DNA from: a virus
DNA: 40,907 bases
Reading direction: 5' to 3' (one strand)
IMG/VR virus record: IMGVR_UViG_3300020152_000041
Coordinates: 1 to 40,907 of that record
The position numbers and the translations under genes are program-made. Each line of letters starts with the position of its first letter. Position 1 is the stretch's first letter. Below the pieces are notes generated by a model. That model was given only the letters and a program-made list of their open reading frames with translations. It had not been told where the DNA came from and ran no database searches. Shown here piece by piece: positions 25,095 through 33,655 of this stretch.

Positions 25095-27590
25095 ATGGTC
25101 GCGATCAACAACTGCATCAATGACGCGGCCAAGGCCGGCGAGATCAGCCATGAGGATGCGCAGCGCCTGATGCGGGAATATAACCGCTCCCGCGCCCGGG
25201 CCTCGCTCAGCAGCGACGCCACGGCCGATGCCGAGGCCAAGGCGCAGCTGCAGGCCCTGCTCAAGGCCGAGACCGACCACCAGCGGCGCAAGGCAAAACT
25301 GGGCATCCAGTCCATCCGTCGCATCGCCGAGGACCTGCGGACGCACAAGACCGCCACCGGCGAGCGCGACGTCGCCAGCGGGGCGCTGTTTCTCCTCGAG
25401 CACAATGGCGAGGCCGGGTTTACCAGCGTCGCCGGCAAGCAGAACGAAATCACCGGCATGGCCCATGCCATGATGGAAAACCTGATGCACAATTTCAGGC
25501 GCGGCGCCCTCGGTGGCGACAAGACGCGGCACAACCGGGCCCAGCTGCCCAACCTGGTGCGGGCGCTGTTCGGGGAGGAGACCGACGACGTCGCCGCCAA
25601 GGCCATGGCCAAAAGCTGGACGCAGACGGCCGAGTGGCTGCGCGAGCGGTTCAACGCCGCCGGCGGCGCCGTGGGCAAGCTGGAAAACTGGGGGCTGCCG
25701 CAGCGCCACGATCCGCGCGCGCTGCGTGCTGCAGGCAAGGACAGGTGGATCGCCTATATCAGTGACAAGCTCGACACCACGCGCATGCACCACCCGCTGA
25801 CCGGCGCCGAGGTGACGGCCGGCGAGCTGCCCGAAGTGCTGGGCGAGATCTGGGAGAAGATCGCCACCGAAGGCTGGGCCGAGCGCCAGCCGCTGCGCCA
25901 GCCCATGGGCAAGGGTGCGCTGGCCAACCAGCATGCCGAGCACCGCTTCCTGGTGTTCAAGAATGCCGATGCCTGGCTCGAATACCAGGCAGACTATGGC
26001 GGCGGCAGCGATCCGTTCGCGGCGATGATGGGCCATATCAACATGATGGCCAAGGATATCGCCGCCATGGAGATCCTTGGGCCCAACCCGAGCGGCACGA
26101 TCGAATGGCTCAAGCAGCTCATCACCAAGGAGGCCCAGGCCAAGGCGGCCGGCCAGCCGTCGCGCTTCGCTGGCAAGGGCGACCCGCTCGATCGGGCTGC
26201 CCGCTACCTCAACCGCATCGATGCGGTTTGGGGATCGATCCGCGGGGCGCTCAACACGCCAGTCTCGAGCTTCTGGGCCGGCGCCGCCAGCGGCGCGCGA
26301 TCGTTCATAACCTCGAGCGTGCTGGGCGGGGCGGCGCTATCCTCGATCTCCGACGTCGGTACCAGCATGATCACGCGGCGCTTCGCCGGTGTATCCGGGG
26401 GCGCCTTCGGCGATGCGGTAAAGGCGCTGACGCCGACCACCCGGCGCGAGGCGGTGGCGGCCGGCCTGATCCTCGACAATGCCATGCATGTCTTCAACAA
26501 GCAGGCGCGGTATGTCGGTACGCTGGGCGGGCCGGAATGGCTGAGTTACCTCGGCGATCGCGTGCTGACCTTTTCCGGGCTGACGCCGTGGACGCAGGCC
26601 GGCAAGCACGCCTTCGGCATGGCGTTCCTGCATGAGGCGGCCGAGCAGGCATCCAAGAGCTGGGACAGGATGCATCCCTCGTTCCGCAGCACCTTCCAGC
26701 AATATGGCTTTACCGAGCGCGACTGGGACAGCATGCGCCGGCGGCCGATCCATACCACGCCCGACGGGCTGACCCTGCTGCGCCCGACCGACCTGGCGGC
26801 GTTCAACCCCAAGCTGGCCGAAAAGTATCTGGGCATGGTTCAGACCCTGACCGAATTTGCTGTGCCATCGGGCGGACACCGATCGCGCACGCTGCTGCTC
26901 GACCAGAACCAGCCCGGCACGGTGGGTGGCGAGATCCTGCGCAGCTTCGCCCAGTTCAAGAGCTTCGGCGCGGTCTATGCCATGCTGCATGGCGGGCAGA
27001 TCCACAAGCGCCTGGTGGGCAAGGACTATGGCGGCGCAGCGGCCTATGCCGGCAGCCTGCTGCTGGCGTCGATGTTCTTTGGCGGGCTCACCATGCAGCT
27101 CAAGGCCATCGCCGCCGGCCGCGACCCGCAGCCGATGAATGATGCTCGGTTCTGGACGGCCGCGATGATGCAGGGCGGCGGCCTCGGCATCTATGGCGAC
27201 TTCCTGTTCGCCGACGTCAACCGCTTCGGCGGCGGCCTGGCCGGTACGGTGGCGGGCCCCTTGGTGGAGCGCGTCAACGATTTCCGCGAGCTCACCTTCG
27301 GCAACCTGGCGCAGCTGGCTAGCGGACAGGAAACCCATTTCGGCCGCGAGCTGGTGAAGTTCGCCCGTGGCAACATCCCGGGGGGCAATATCTGGTACCT
27401 GCGCCTCGCCTGGGAGCGCACGGTGCTCGACCAGGTGCAGTTCCTTGTCGACCCCGAGGCCAATGCCGCTTTCAAGCGCAGCCAGCAAAGCTGGCAACGC
27501 GACTTCGGCCAGGGCTTCTGGTGGGAAAAGGGCAAGGCAGCACCGAGCCGCGCACCCAACCTGGGCAATGCGATCGCCGCCGCGCCCTAG
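25095..27590 (+). CDS. large internal virion / ejection protein, 831 aa
   Basis: It has its own AGGTGG ribosome site after a 28-bp gap, which is less GC-rich than the rest. The body is helical; there are hydrophobic segments around SFITSSVLGGAALSSISDVG and AAAYAGSLLLASMFFGGLTM that could cross the inner membrane, and an N-terminal coiled coil. By size and position it corresponds to the large core protein (gp16-type) that helps pull DNA into the cell; here the peptidase function lies in the 912-residue protein instead. Related proteins are widespread in alphaproteobacterial podoviruses. Confidence 0.72.
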   Translation: MVAINNCINDAAKAGEISHEDAQRLMREYNRSRARASLSSDATADAEAKAQLQALLKAETDHQRRKAKLGIQSIRRIAEDLRTHKTATGERDVASGALFLLEHNGEAGFTSVAGKQNEITGMAHAMMENLMHNFRRGALGGDKTRHNRAQLPNLVRALFGEETDDVAAKAMAKSWTQTAEWLRERFNAAGGAVGKLENWGLPQRHDPRALRAAGKDRWIAYISDKLDTTRMHHPLTGAEVTAGELPEVLGEIWEKIATEGWAERQPLRQPMGKGALANQHAEHRFLVFKNADAWLEYQADYGGGSDPFAAMMGHINMMAKDIAAMEILGPNPSGTIEWLKQLITKEAQAKAAGQPSRFAGKGDPLDRAARYLNRIDAVWGSIRGALNTPVSSFWAGAASGARSFITSSVLGGAALSSISDVGTSMITRRFAGVSGGAFGDAVKALTPTTRREAVAAGLILDNAMHVFNKQARYVGTLGGPEWLSYLGDRVLTFSGLTPWTQAGKHAFGMAFLHEAAEQASKSWDRMHPSFRSTFQQYGFTERDWDSMRRRPIHTTPDGLTLLRPTDLAAFNPKLAEKYLGMVQTLTEFAVPSGGHRSRTLLLDQNQPGTVGGEILRSFAQFKSFGAVYAMLHGGQIHKRLVGKDYGGAAAYAGSLLLASMFFGGLTMQLKAIAAGRDPQPMNDARFWTAAMMQGGGLGIYGDFLFADVNRFGGGLAGTVAGPLVERVNDFRELTFGNLAQLASGQETHFGRELVKFARGNIPGGNIWYLRLAWERTVLDQVQFLVDPEANAAFKRSQQSWQRDFGQGFWWEKGKAAPSRAPNLGNAIAAAP

Positions 27591-27603
27591 TCTGCGACGG
27601 GGG

Positions 27604-27612
27604 CGGTTGACG
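27604..27612 (+). promoter_or_regulatory. CGGTTGACG motif, copy 3 (before tail fibre)
   Basis: TTGACG (27607-27612) lies 50 bp before the fibre adaptor gene. GCGGT-TGACGCT-ACCGC (27603-27619) is a perfect 5-bp hairpin that includes the box. It is likely to be a promoter or a processing site separating virion-core genes from the receptor-binding genes. Confidence 0.5.
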
Positions 27613-27661
27613 CTACCGCGCCGCCTCGAAACTGCAACCACTATCCAAGGGGCCGTTCGCA

Positions 27662-28378
27662 ATGTCTGCCACCCTGCCCATCACAATCGACCCCCGGTAC
27701 CGGCTGACCACGGCGACGGAAGGCCAGACGACATTTTCGGTGCCGTTCCCCTTCCTGGGGAATGACGATATCGCCGTCGTGAGGATCCGCGCCGGGGCCC
27801 GTACGCCACTCCAGCTCGACGCCGACTACACCGTCAGTGGTGCCAAGGCGCCTGGCGGGGGAAGCATCGTCCTCACCGTCGCCGCCAAGGCCGGGGACCA
27901 GATCCTGCGCTTTGGCAACGGGCTGCTCAACCGGACCGCGGGGGTGAACCGCGGCGGCCGCTATTCGTCGGCTTCGCTCGATGAGGATATCGACCGGCTG
28001 CTGATCCACGCCCAGGAAAACGCCCGGGATATCGGTCGCAGCCTCAAGGCCGCCATGGGCGCGCCCGCAATCGGTGACCTGCCCGCCCCCGACGCCGGGC
28101 GAGCCCTCATCTGGAATGCGGCCGGGGATGGCTTCAACAACGGACCTGATGCCGACGAAATCACCGCAGCCCAGGCGCACGCCCTGGCAGCGGGCGTCGC
28201 CAACGAGCAGGGCCAGGCAGCCCTCGCTCAGACCGAAAGCCTGCGCGATGAAGCCGCCGACCTCGTGCAGCAGGCGACCGCCGGCTTTGTCGGCTTCCTG
28301 GAAGACCAGGGTTACGACTTTGGCTCGGTAACATCGGCCATCACTTATTTCGACCACGATTGGGGAAACCTGGCATGA
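27662..28378 (+). CDS. tail fibre adaptor (T7 gp17 N-terminal-like), 238 aa
   Basis: The N-terminal 150 residues have the pattern of the T7 fibre attachment domain: FSVPFPFLGNDDIAVVRI, LDADYTVSG and GRYSSASLDEDIDRLLIHAQ. A helical region follows. There is no receptor-binding part, so this is an adaptor onto which the next proteins dock. The C-terminus (DQGYDFGSVTSAITYFDHDW) is a short strand motif often seen at such joints. Its stop overlaps the next start (ATGA). Confidence 0.82.
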   Translation: MSATLPITIDPRYRLTTATEGQTTFSVPFPFLGNDDIAVVRIRAGARTPLQLDADYTVSGAKAPGGGSIVLTVAAKAGDQILRFGNGLLNRTAGVNRGGRYSSASLDEDIDRLLIHAQENARDIGRSLKAAMGAPAIGDLPAPDAGRALIWNAAGDGFNNGPDADEITAAQAHALAAGVANEQGQAALAQTESLRDEAADLVQQATAGFVGFLEDQGYDFGSVTSAITYFDHDWGNLA

Positions 28379-29064
28379 GTACAGAAGTCCGTTGGCGCGG
28401 CGGCACCGCCGATGAGCACAGCACATTCACCGGCGCTCCGAGGGAGATCACGGTCGTTACCGATGATTACTCGCTGCGCGTGCATGACGGGGCAACGCCG
28501 GGCGGGCATCCGATCGTCGGCAGCGATGCCGCAGATATGGCCGCGGGCACCATTCGCGGGCGTGCTGCCGGCGGTGGCGATGGCCCCCCACAGGACCTGA
28601 CCCCGTCGCAGGTCCGCGCCATCGCCGGGCCCCGGCGCGTATCGGCCGTCTATACCAGCAACGCCCTGCTCTCGACCGAAATTCCGCTGTCCGGCTCGCC
28701 CAACACCAGCGCGCACGGTACTCAGGTCGCCACGGTGCAGCTTGCGGCCTCGTCGGACACGGCGAAGATCTGCATCGACTTCGCGGCCCAGGGGTTGCAT
28801 GAGACCGACAATCACGGTCTTTGCGCCATCCTGCTGGTGGATGACGAGGCGATTGCCCGGCGCATGACCTTCGTCACCCCCGCCGAGGCCGAATTCAACT
28901 GCCCGTTGAAGCTGCGCTATGAATATGTGCCTGGCGATACGGCCCTGCACACCTACCGGATCCGGGTCGGCGCATCTCTGGGCGCCATGCGGCTCAACAG
29001 TGCCCTCGGGGGTGGCACGGTGGCGGCCGTGCTCACGGCCGAGGAAGCCGGAGAACCTCCCTAG
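28375..29064 (+). CDS. receptor-binding protein N-terminal part (Mtd-N-like), 229 aa
   Basis: The first 50 residues match the N-terminal tail-attachment module of the Bordetella phage Mtd type: VRWRGGTADEHSTFTGAPRE, then SLRVHDGATPGGHP. A beta-sandwich part follows. The frame ends with ...AEEAGEPP and the codons CCC TAG at 29059-29064. Immediately after, in the +1 frame, an open kelch propeller begins with no start codon. I think the two are one protein made by +1 frameshifting, or were split by an indel. If this frame is used alone, a short protein without the propeller is made. Confidence 0.78.
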   Translation: MSTEVRWRGGTADEHSTFTGAPREITVVTDDYSLRVHDGATPGGHPIVGSDAADMAAGTIRGRAAGGGDGPPQDLTPSQVRAIAGPRRVSAVYTSNALLSTEIPLSGSPNTSAHGTQVATVQLAASSDTAKICIDFAAQGLHETDNHGLCAILLVDDEAIARRMTFVTPAEAEFNCPLKLRYEYVPGDTALHTYRIRVGASLGAMRLNSALGGGTVAAVLTAEEAGEPP

Positions 29065-30004
29065 CTCGGAACTGCTGGGACAATGGCGGCAGGTTTCGAC
29101 ATCGTCGCCATGGAACGGCCGCGACGGCGCGGGCCTGTTCTCAATGGAAGACAGGCTGCACCTGGTCGGTGGCTGGAACCCCAACGAATATTCCGATCCG
29201 CCCACGGTCAGCGAGCACTGGTATTCGGACGATGACGGCCTGACCTGGGACCAGCTTCCGGACGCGCCCTGGGAGGCGCGCCATTCGGCCGGCTGGCTGA
29301 TGCATAACGGCAAGTTCTTCGTCATCGGTGGCGATGCCAGCAGCGGCCACTACCAGACCGACATCTGGTCCTATGACCCGGACAATGGGTGGGTGCTCAA
29401 GGCGGCGACCGTGCCATGGGGCAAGCGCGTACTGCACCAGGTGGCCAGCAATGCCGGCAAGATCTATGTCATTGCCGGCCAGACCATCGACGATGCGCCG
29501 GTCGACGATCCGGTGGGCATGACCCCGAAGCACTATACCGATGTGTGGAGCTCCTCCAACGAGGGCGTCACCTGGACCAGGGACAGCCTCGACATCGGGA
29601 TCGGTCCCATGGCTGCGATCATCGGCGTGCCCTATGCCAACGGCAAATTCCACCTGGTCGGTGGCGGCCGCTATGTGACGGAGGGGCAGCCCAACCTGTT
29701 CTTCAACACGGTCTGGTCCTCGACCGACCTGCTCAACTGGACGCTGTCAAGCTACCTGCCCACCGGGTCGGTCCGCTACAACGTCGTGCTCGCCTTCAAG
29801 GACCATATCGTGAGCCTGGGCGGTGTCGATGACACCGGTACCAACACCCAGACCGTGATCGCCTCGAAGAACGGTGTGGCCTGGCGCGACTGTGGCCCGG
29901 GACCCTGGGCGGCGCGGCATGCCTCCAGCGCCTGCGTGCACAAGGGGGAGATCATCCTCATGTGCGGTCCGCTCACCGACACGGCCATCTGGGCCTTCAG
30001 CTGA
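29063..30004 (+). CDS. kelch beta-propeller part of receptor-binding protein (likely +1 frameshift product)
   Basis: From 29063 this frame reads SSELLGQWRQVS, then at least six kelch-like strands ending in a hydrophobic-Gly-Gly or similar pair: RLHLVGGWN, KFFVIGGD, KIYVIAGQ, KFHLVGGG, HIVSLGGVD, EIILMCGP. The given start is where the frame would be entered by a +1 slip on CCC at 29059; the first in-frame ATG (29144) has no ribosome site and would cut off the first strand. Six-bladed propellers at phage tail tips bind sugars or proteins. The start is therefore uncertain, but the coding frame is certain. Confidence 0.72.
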   Translation, partial: SSELLGQWRQVSTSSPWNGRDGAGLFSMEDRLHLVGGWNPNEYSDPPTVSEHWYSDDDGLTWDQLPDAPWEARHSAGWLMHNGKFFVIGGDASSGHYQTDIWSYDPDNGWVLKAATVPWGKRVLHQVASNAGKIYVIAGQTIDDAPVDDPVGMTPKHYTDVWSSSNEGVTWTRDSLDIGIGPMAAIIGVPYANGKFHLVGGGRYVTEGQPNLFFNTVWSSTDLLNWTLSSYLPTGSVRYNVVLAFKDHIVSLGGVDDTGTNTQTVIASKNGVAWRDCGPGPWAARHASSACVHKGEIILMCGPLTDTAIWAFS

Positions 30005-30012
30005 CCAACGAT

Positions 30013-30046
30013 TGCCCGCGTACCGCCGGTTGACGGCACGCGGGCA
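30013..30046 (+). promoter_or_regulatory. CGGTTGACGGCACGCG motif, copy 4, inside a 9-bp hairpin
   Basis: TGCCCGCGT (30013-30021) and ACGCGGGCA (30038-30046) are perfect inverted repeats. Between them GCCG-GTTGA-CGGC forms an inner hairpin whose loop is the TTGA of the motif. The 15 bases from 30028 are identical to those at 14831. This could end the kelch transcript, start the next, or be cut by RNase III; the sequence alone does not decide. Confidence 0.5.
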
Positions 30047-30088
30047 GCGGCAATCTGGGCTCATCGCCACCCCTGGGGACTTTCCGAC

Positions 30089-30394
30089 ATGACGTTCATC
30101 GATGCCAATGCGCTCATCGTCCTGCTCGAGGAGGGCGATACCGACAGCGACCAGTTCTTCTGGGCCGGCGGCGATGGCCAGCTGATGGTGTCCGGCGACT
30201 TCGACGGCGCCACGGTGTCGCTGGAATGGGCCAACAAGGAAGGCGACACGCCGATCGCGCTCGACGACAGCGTCAGCTTCACCGCGGCAGGTACGGTCGT
30301 CTTCACGCTGGCGCCGGGCTGGATCAGTGCCCATGTCGTCAATGCCGGCGGCACGACCGCCCTCGACGTCCTCGTCAAGCGGATCCCGGCATGA
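30089..30394 (+). CDS. small beta-rich tail accessory protein, 101 aa
   Basis: The product is strand-rich with alternating Asp/Gly turns (GDFDGATVSLEWANKEGDTP; VVFTLAPGWISAHVVNAGGT), like a small beta-sandwich. Such proteins lie next to tailspikes in many podoviruses and may cap or carry the spike. The stop overlaps the next start (ATGA), so its amount is tied to the tailspike. The ribosome site is weak. No named family is recognised. Confidence 0.65.
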   Translation: MTFIDANALIVLLEEGDTDSDQFFWAGGDGQLMVSGDFDGATVSLEWANKEGDTPIALDDSVSFTAAGTVVFTLAPGWISAHVVNAGGTTALDVLVKRIPA

Positions 30395-32391
30395 GCCTGG
30401 CGCGCTCCGTCGCCCGGTCCATCGCGCGCCGCCTCGACGGGGGCAAGCTGTCCGGCCCTGCCTGGGCTCCGTCGGCGATCCGCGCGCTGGCGCCGGTCCT
30501 GGCTTCCGACTATACGACCACCGGGCTGGAATGGCCCTCTGCCGACGCCTTCGCGGCCAGCACCGCCCGGCGCATGCGCAATGACGCGGACCCGCTGATC
30601 CTTGATACCGCCGCGGCCAATGTCGCGCTGCAGGATACGAGGGGGCGATACCTCCAATATGCCGTCGACCGCCTGGTGCCCTCCGGCGACAGCCCCGCCA
30701 CGGGCCTTTCTGTCAGCGGTTCTGTGCTGATCGCTGCAATGGACGGCAATCCCCAGGGTTCGCATACGTCCGCCGTTCTCACCAGCCAGGGCAGCATCAA
30801 TGCGCTGGGGCAGACCGCGGCATTTGCGGTGACCGCCGGCGATACCATTACCGCAGTATTCCTCTTCACCTGGGGCACGTCCGATCGCCTCCGTGCACGG
30901 TTCAGCACCGGCGCCGGCAACAGTACGGTATCCTTGCAGAGGGGCAGTGCCTTCGCCTTCCCCGACCAGGTCAACGGGTTGATCTCAGCGGAACTGGTGG
31001 ACCTTGGAAACGACATCTTCGCCCTCATCTGCCGCATCGTTGCGCTCACCACCCAGGCGAGCTGCCGATGGATGTTCGGACCCAACACGACCACCAGCGG
31101 TCTCAACGTCTACCTCCATGAATACAACGTCTCACGGACCCCGCACCCCGTCGGCCTGGTCTCCAGCGTGGCAACGACTGGCGCAGACCTCCAGACGCGC
31201 GATATCACAGGCCTTGGCCTGGCCGCGCTCGCCAATCGCTTCATCCTGACCGGCTGGGCGCCGGGCGTCACCGAGGCGGTGCTGGCCCAGGTCGACGACA
31301 ATACCGACGACAATCGGGTGACGCTGTTCGTCGACACGGCGACGCTTGCCCTCAAGGCGCGCTTTGTCGTCGCTGGGGTCACCGTCGACACGCTGCCGCT
31401 CAAGACGATCGCGCTGGGGCAGCCCTTCACTGCGGCCGTCAGCTGGGGCGCGTCGGACTGGCGCGGTCAGGCACACGCTGCCGCATGGCAGCGGAGCCAG
31501 GCTGCTGGTACCATGCCCGCCCTCACCCGGCTGCGCTATGCCAGGAGCGTCGCGGGCCGCGAAGCCTCCCTGTGGCTGGCCAACGCCTACGGCTTCGCCC
31601 GGATGTTGACAGAGAACCAGGTCGGCCGGCTGCTGGTCGCTGCGGCCAGCTCGTTCGATCCGCTCCTGTCCGCCACCCAGGCGTTGCTCGACACGGCCGA
31701 GAACATCGGTGGGGTAGACTACATCAAGGACAGCTTCCCAGGCCTGTGGCCGATCCGGCGCTCCAGCTTCGACCGGCAGCTGCTGCGCTTCGAGACCCGG
31801 CTCAATTACCGGGATGAGTACGACCAGAACAATGACCGGGACTATATCCGCTCGGAACTGCACTCCACCCCGAACAGCCCGATCGGGGAGGCCTGGATGG
31901 CCTTCACCACCACCCCGATCAACATCGATGGAGCCCTGCCGGTATTCCTGGAAGACGGGGTGACGCGGCGTTCCTATACCCATGCCAATCTGTGCCAGCT
32001 CAAGGCCGCGCCGGACCCGACCGGCATTCCGATCTTTGCCATCAATCTCAATTCCGATGGCTTCCGCGCCTATGTCGGTGGCGGCGACGCCATTGCCGGC
32101 GCTGATGGCGACGATCGCAGCGACTTCTATTTCATGGACATCGTCCCCCGGGTGGGCAGGACGCACCTGTGGGTGGCGCAGCTCATCCCCGGCGTACCGG
32201 GGACAGGTCATGTGCGGGTATGGTGCGACGGGCGCATCATCGTAGATGCCGGGGGCATCCATGTCGCCTATCCCGAGACAACCCATATGTTCGCCAAGTT
32301 CGGCCTCTACTGCCACAAGAACGTCAACGGCCTTATCGTCGACATCGGCTATCCCAAGTTTGCTGCCGACCTGAGCTACCTGGTCCCCTGA
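30391..32391 (+). CDS. tailspike with LamG-like and polysaccharide-lyase domains, 666 aa
   Basis: The first 25 residues are a basic attachment helix (SLARSVARSIARRLDGGK). Residues of about 265-400 look like a concanavalin/LamG sandwich (TRDITGLGLAALANRFILTG). From about residue 480 the sequence follows the heparin-lyase-I-like polysaccharide-lyase fold: RSELHSTPNSPIGEAWMAF, LCQLKAAPDPTGIPIFAINL, GHVRVWCDGRIIVDAGG and MFAKFGLYCHK. This enzyme should bind and cut an acidic surface polysaccharide of the host, allowing the phage through a capsule. The assignment is by motif pattern; the substrate is not known. Confidence 0.75.
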   Translation: MSLARSVARSIARRLDGGKLSGPAWAPSAIRALAPVLASDYTTTGLEWPSADAFAASTARRMRNDADPLILDTAAANVALQDTRGRYLQYAVDRLVPSGDSPATGLSVSGSVLIAAMDGNPQGSHTSAVLTSQGSINALGQTAAFAVTAGDTITAVFLFTWGTSDRLRARFSTGAGNSTVSLQRGSAFAFPDQVNGLISAELVDLGNDIFALICRIVALTTQASCRWMFGPNTTTSGLNVYLHEYNVSRTPHPVGLVSSVATTGADLQTRDITGLGLAALANRFILTGWAPGVTEAVLAQVDDNTDDNRVTLFVDTATLALKARFVVAGVTVDTLPLKTIALGQPFTAAVSWGASDWRGQAHAAAWQRSQAAGTMPALTRLRYARSVAGREASLWLANAYGFARMLTENQVGRLLVAAASSFDPLLSATQALLDTAENIGGVDYIKDSFPGLWPIRRSSFDRQLLRFETRLNYRDEYDQNNDRDYIRSELHSTPNSPIGEAWMAFTTTPINIDGALPVFLEDGVTRRSYTHANLCQLKAAPDPTGIPIFAINLNSDGFRAYVGGGDAIAGADGDDRSDFYFMDIVPRVGRTHLWVAQLIPGVPGTGHVRVWCDGRIIVDAGGIHVAYPETTHMFAKFGLYCHKNVNGLIVDIGYPKFAADLSYLVP

Positions 32392-32394
32392 TCA

Positions 32395-32607
32395 TCACTC
32401 CAGCAGCTCGAGCGCGATCGCGCCGATCTCCTCGGCCTCGGCTTTGGTGTATTTGCCTTCGAGCTGGCGGCCAATGTCCAGGCGGGTGCCTCGGCCGGCA
32501 TAGGCCTGGTCGCTGTGGTCGCCCTCGTGGATCCGGCGCCAGACATTCATCGCCTCTATGATGAACCTCGCCTGGGCGTCGTCGACCAGGATCAGATGCT
32601 TGGGCAT
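32395..32607 (-). CDS. small leftward protein between tailspike and lysis genes, 70 aa
   Basis: It is read against all neighbours, with its stop 3 bp from the tailspike stop. GTGAGGTACCC before the ATG is a reasonable ribosome site. The product begins PKHLILVDDAQARFIIEAMN and ends with a Glu/Ala-rich helix (YTKAEAEEIGAIALELLE); it is probably helical and soluble. Being on the opposite strand in the late block suggests expression in the lysogen or from its own promoter. Function unknown. Confidence 0.6.
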   Translation of the reverse strand: MPKHLILVDDAQARFIIEAMNVWRRIHEGDHSDQAYAGRGTRLDIGRQLEGKYTKAEAEEIGAIALELLE

Positions 32608-32625
32608 GGGTACCTCACTCACTCA

Positions 32626-32633
32626 CGGTTGAC
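32626..32633 (+). promoter_or_regulatory. CGGTTGAC motif, copy 5 (before the lysis cassette)
   Basis: TTGACC (32629-32634) lies 46 bp before the endolysin ATG and only 18 bp from the start of the leftward small gene, so it could serve as a divergent control region. It is part of a weak hairpin CGGTTG-ACCA-CAACG. Confidence 0.45.
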
Positions 32634-32679
32634 CACAACGCTGGAGCCCCAGGATTGGCACCAATCCCCGGAGGGCGCG

Positions 32680-33324
32680 ATGAGCAAGGTTTACCGCAGC
32701 TGGCAGGACTTCCCCATGGACCAGTGGCGCTGGCCCAGTTTCAGCCCGCAGGAGCTGGCCAGCAAGGGCGAAGGCGAGCTGCTGATCGACGAAGACAGCA
32801 TGGACAAGCTGCAGGCGCTGCGCAACGTGCTCGGCAAGCCGATGCTCATCACCAGTGCCTATCGATCGGCCGCGCACAATGCCGCCGTCAAGGGCGCCAG
32901 GAACAGCCAGCACCGCAAGGGCAAGGCCTTCGACGTGATGATGACCAACCAGGACCCCGCCGCCTTCGAGCGCGCCGCGCGGGCCAACGGCTTCACCGGC
33001 ATCGGGCACTATCCCAAGTCCGGCTTCATGCATATCGACACCGGGCCGGCGCGCCACTGGAACGACGGCAGCGATTTTCCGCAGACGGCGGCCGGCACGC
33101 CCACCCCCGCCTTCCAGACCGAGCCCAAGCGGGAGACCGTGCTCGACGTCGTCAAGAGCCCGGGCGTGCTGATGGGCGGCGGCAGCATCATCACCGGCGC
33201 CGGCGCCGTTACCCAGGGCAGCGGCCCGTTCCAGTATGCCCTGGCGGCCGTGCTGGTGCTGCTGGTGCTGGCCTTCATCGGCTGGCTCGCCTTCAAGCTG
33301 CTGCGCCGCCCGGCCGATGTCTAG
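32680..33324 (+). CDS. endolysin, M15 peptidase with C-terminal membrane anchor, 214 aa
   Basis: The catalytic domain shows the M15 pattern: TSAYRS at 58-63, the zinc motif SQHRKGKAFD (H78, D85) and FMHID with H118. It should cleave the stem peptide of peptidoglycan. Residues 186-207 (FQYALAAVLVLLVLAFIGWL) are a clear transmembrane helix near the C-terminus, which is unusual for a soluble endolysin and suggests that it stays tethered to the inner membrane until the holin acts. GGAGGG is the ribosome site. The gene overlaps the spanin gene by 8 bp. Confidence 0.88.
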   Translation: MSKVYRSWQDFPMDQWRWPSFSPQELASKGEGELLIDEDSMDKLQALRNVLGKPMLITSAYRSAAHNAAVKGARNSQHRKGKAFDVMMTNQDPAAFERAARANGFTGIGHYPKSGFMHIDTGPARHWNDGSDFPQTAAGTPTPAFQTEPKRETVLDVVKSPGVLMGGGSIITGAGAVTQGSGPFQYALAAVLVLLVLAFIGWLAFKLLRRPADV

Positions 33325-33655
33325 CCGCGCCATCATCATCGCCCTGGCCATTGCGGCCGTCCTGGGCGCCGTGGGCGGCTTTGCCGCCTATGTCCGGCAC
33401 CTCGGCTACCAGGACGGCCATGACGACGCCAGCCGCGCCTGCGAGGCCGAGCAGCAGCGCATCGAGGATGCCAACAACCAGGCCATCGGCGATGCCGAGC
33501 GCGAGCTCATCCGCATGGCCGACGATCTCTCCCTCAGACATCTGGAGCTCGACAATGCACTATCCGGCATCGACCAGGCGGCGGCCGCCGATCCTGCTGG
33601 CGCTAACCTGTGCCTTGGCCCTGGCAGCGTGCAGCGGCTCAACGCCATCCGCTAG
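33317..33655 (+). CDS. Rz: inner-membrane spanin (Rz-like), 112 aa
   Basis: One N-terminal transmembrane helix (AIIIALAIAAVLGAVGGFAA) is followed by a charged coiled coil (DASRACEAEQQRIEDANNQA) and an ending CLGPGSVQRLNAIR that is typical for Rz proteins. With the lipoprotein from the overlapping frame it forms the complex that joins and fuses inner and outer membrane at the last step of lysis. Its 5' end overlaps the endolysin gene and its 3' 101 bp overlap Rz1. Confidence 0.85.
   Translation: MSSRAIIIALAIAAVLGAVGGFAAYVRHLGYQDGHDDASRACEAEQQRIEDANNQAIGDAERELIRMADDLSLRHLELDNALSGIDQAAAADPAGANLCLGPGSVQRLNAIR

Noticed and set aside
27662-30004. Diversity-generating retroelement near the Mtd-like protein
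   Set aside because: Only the N-terminal attachment module resembles Mtd. There is no reverse transcriptase gene, no template/variable repeat pair and no C-type lectin domain.
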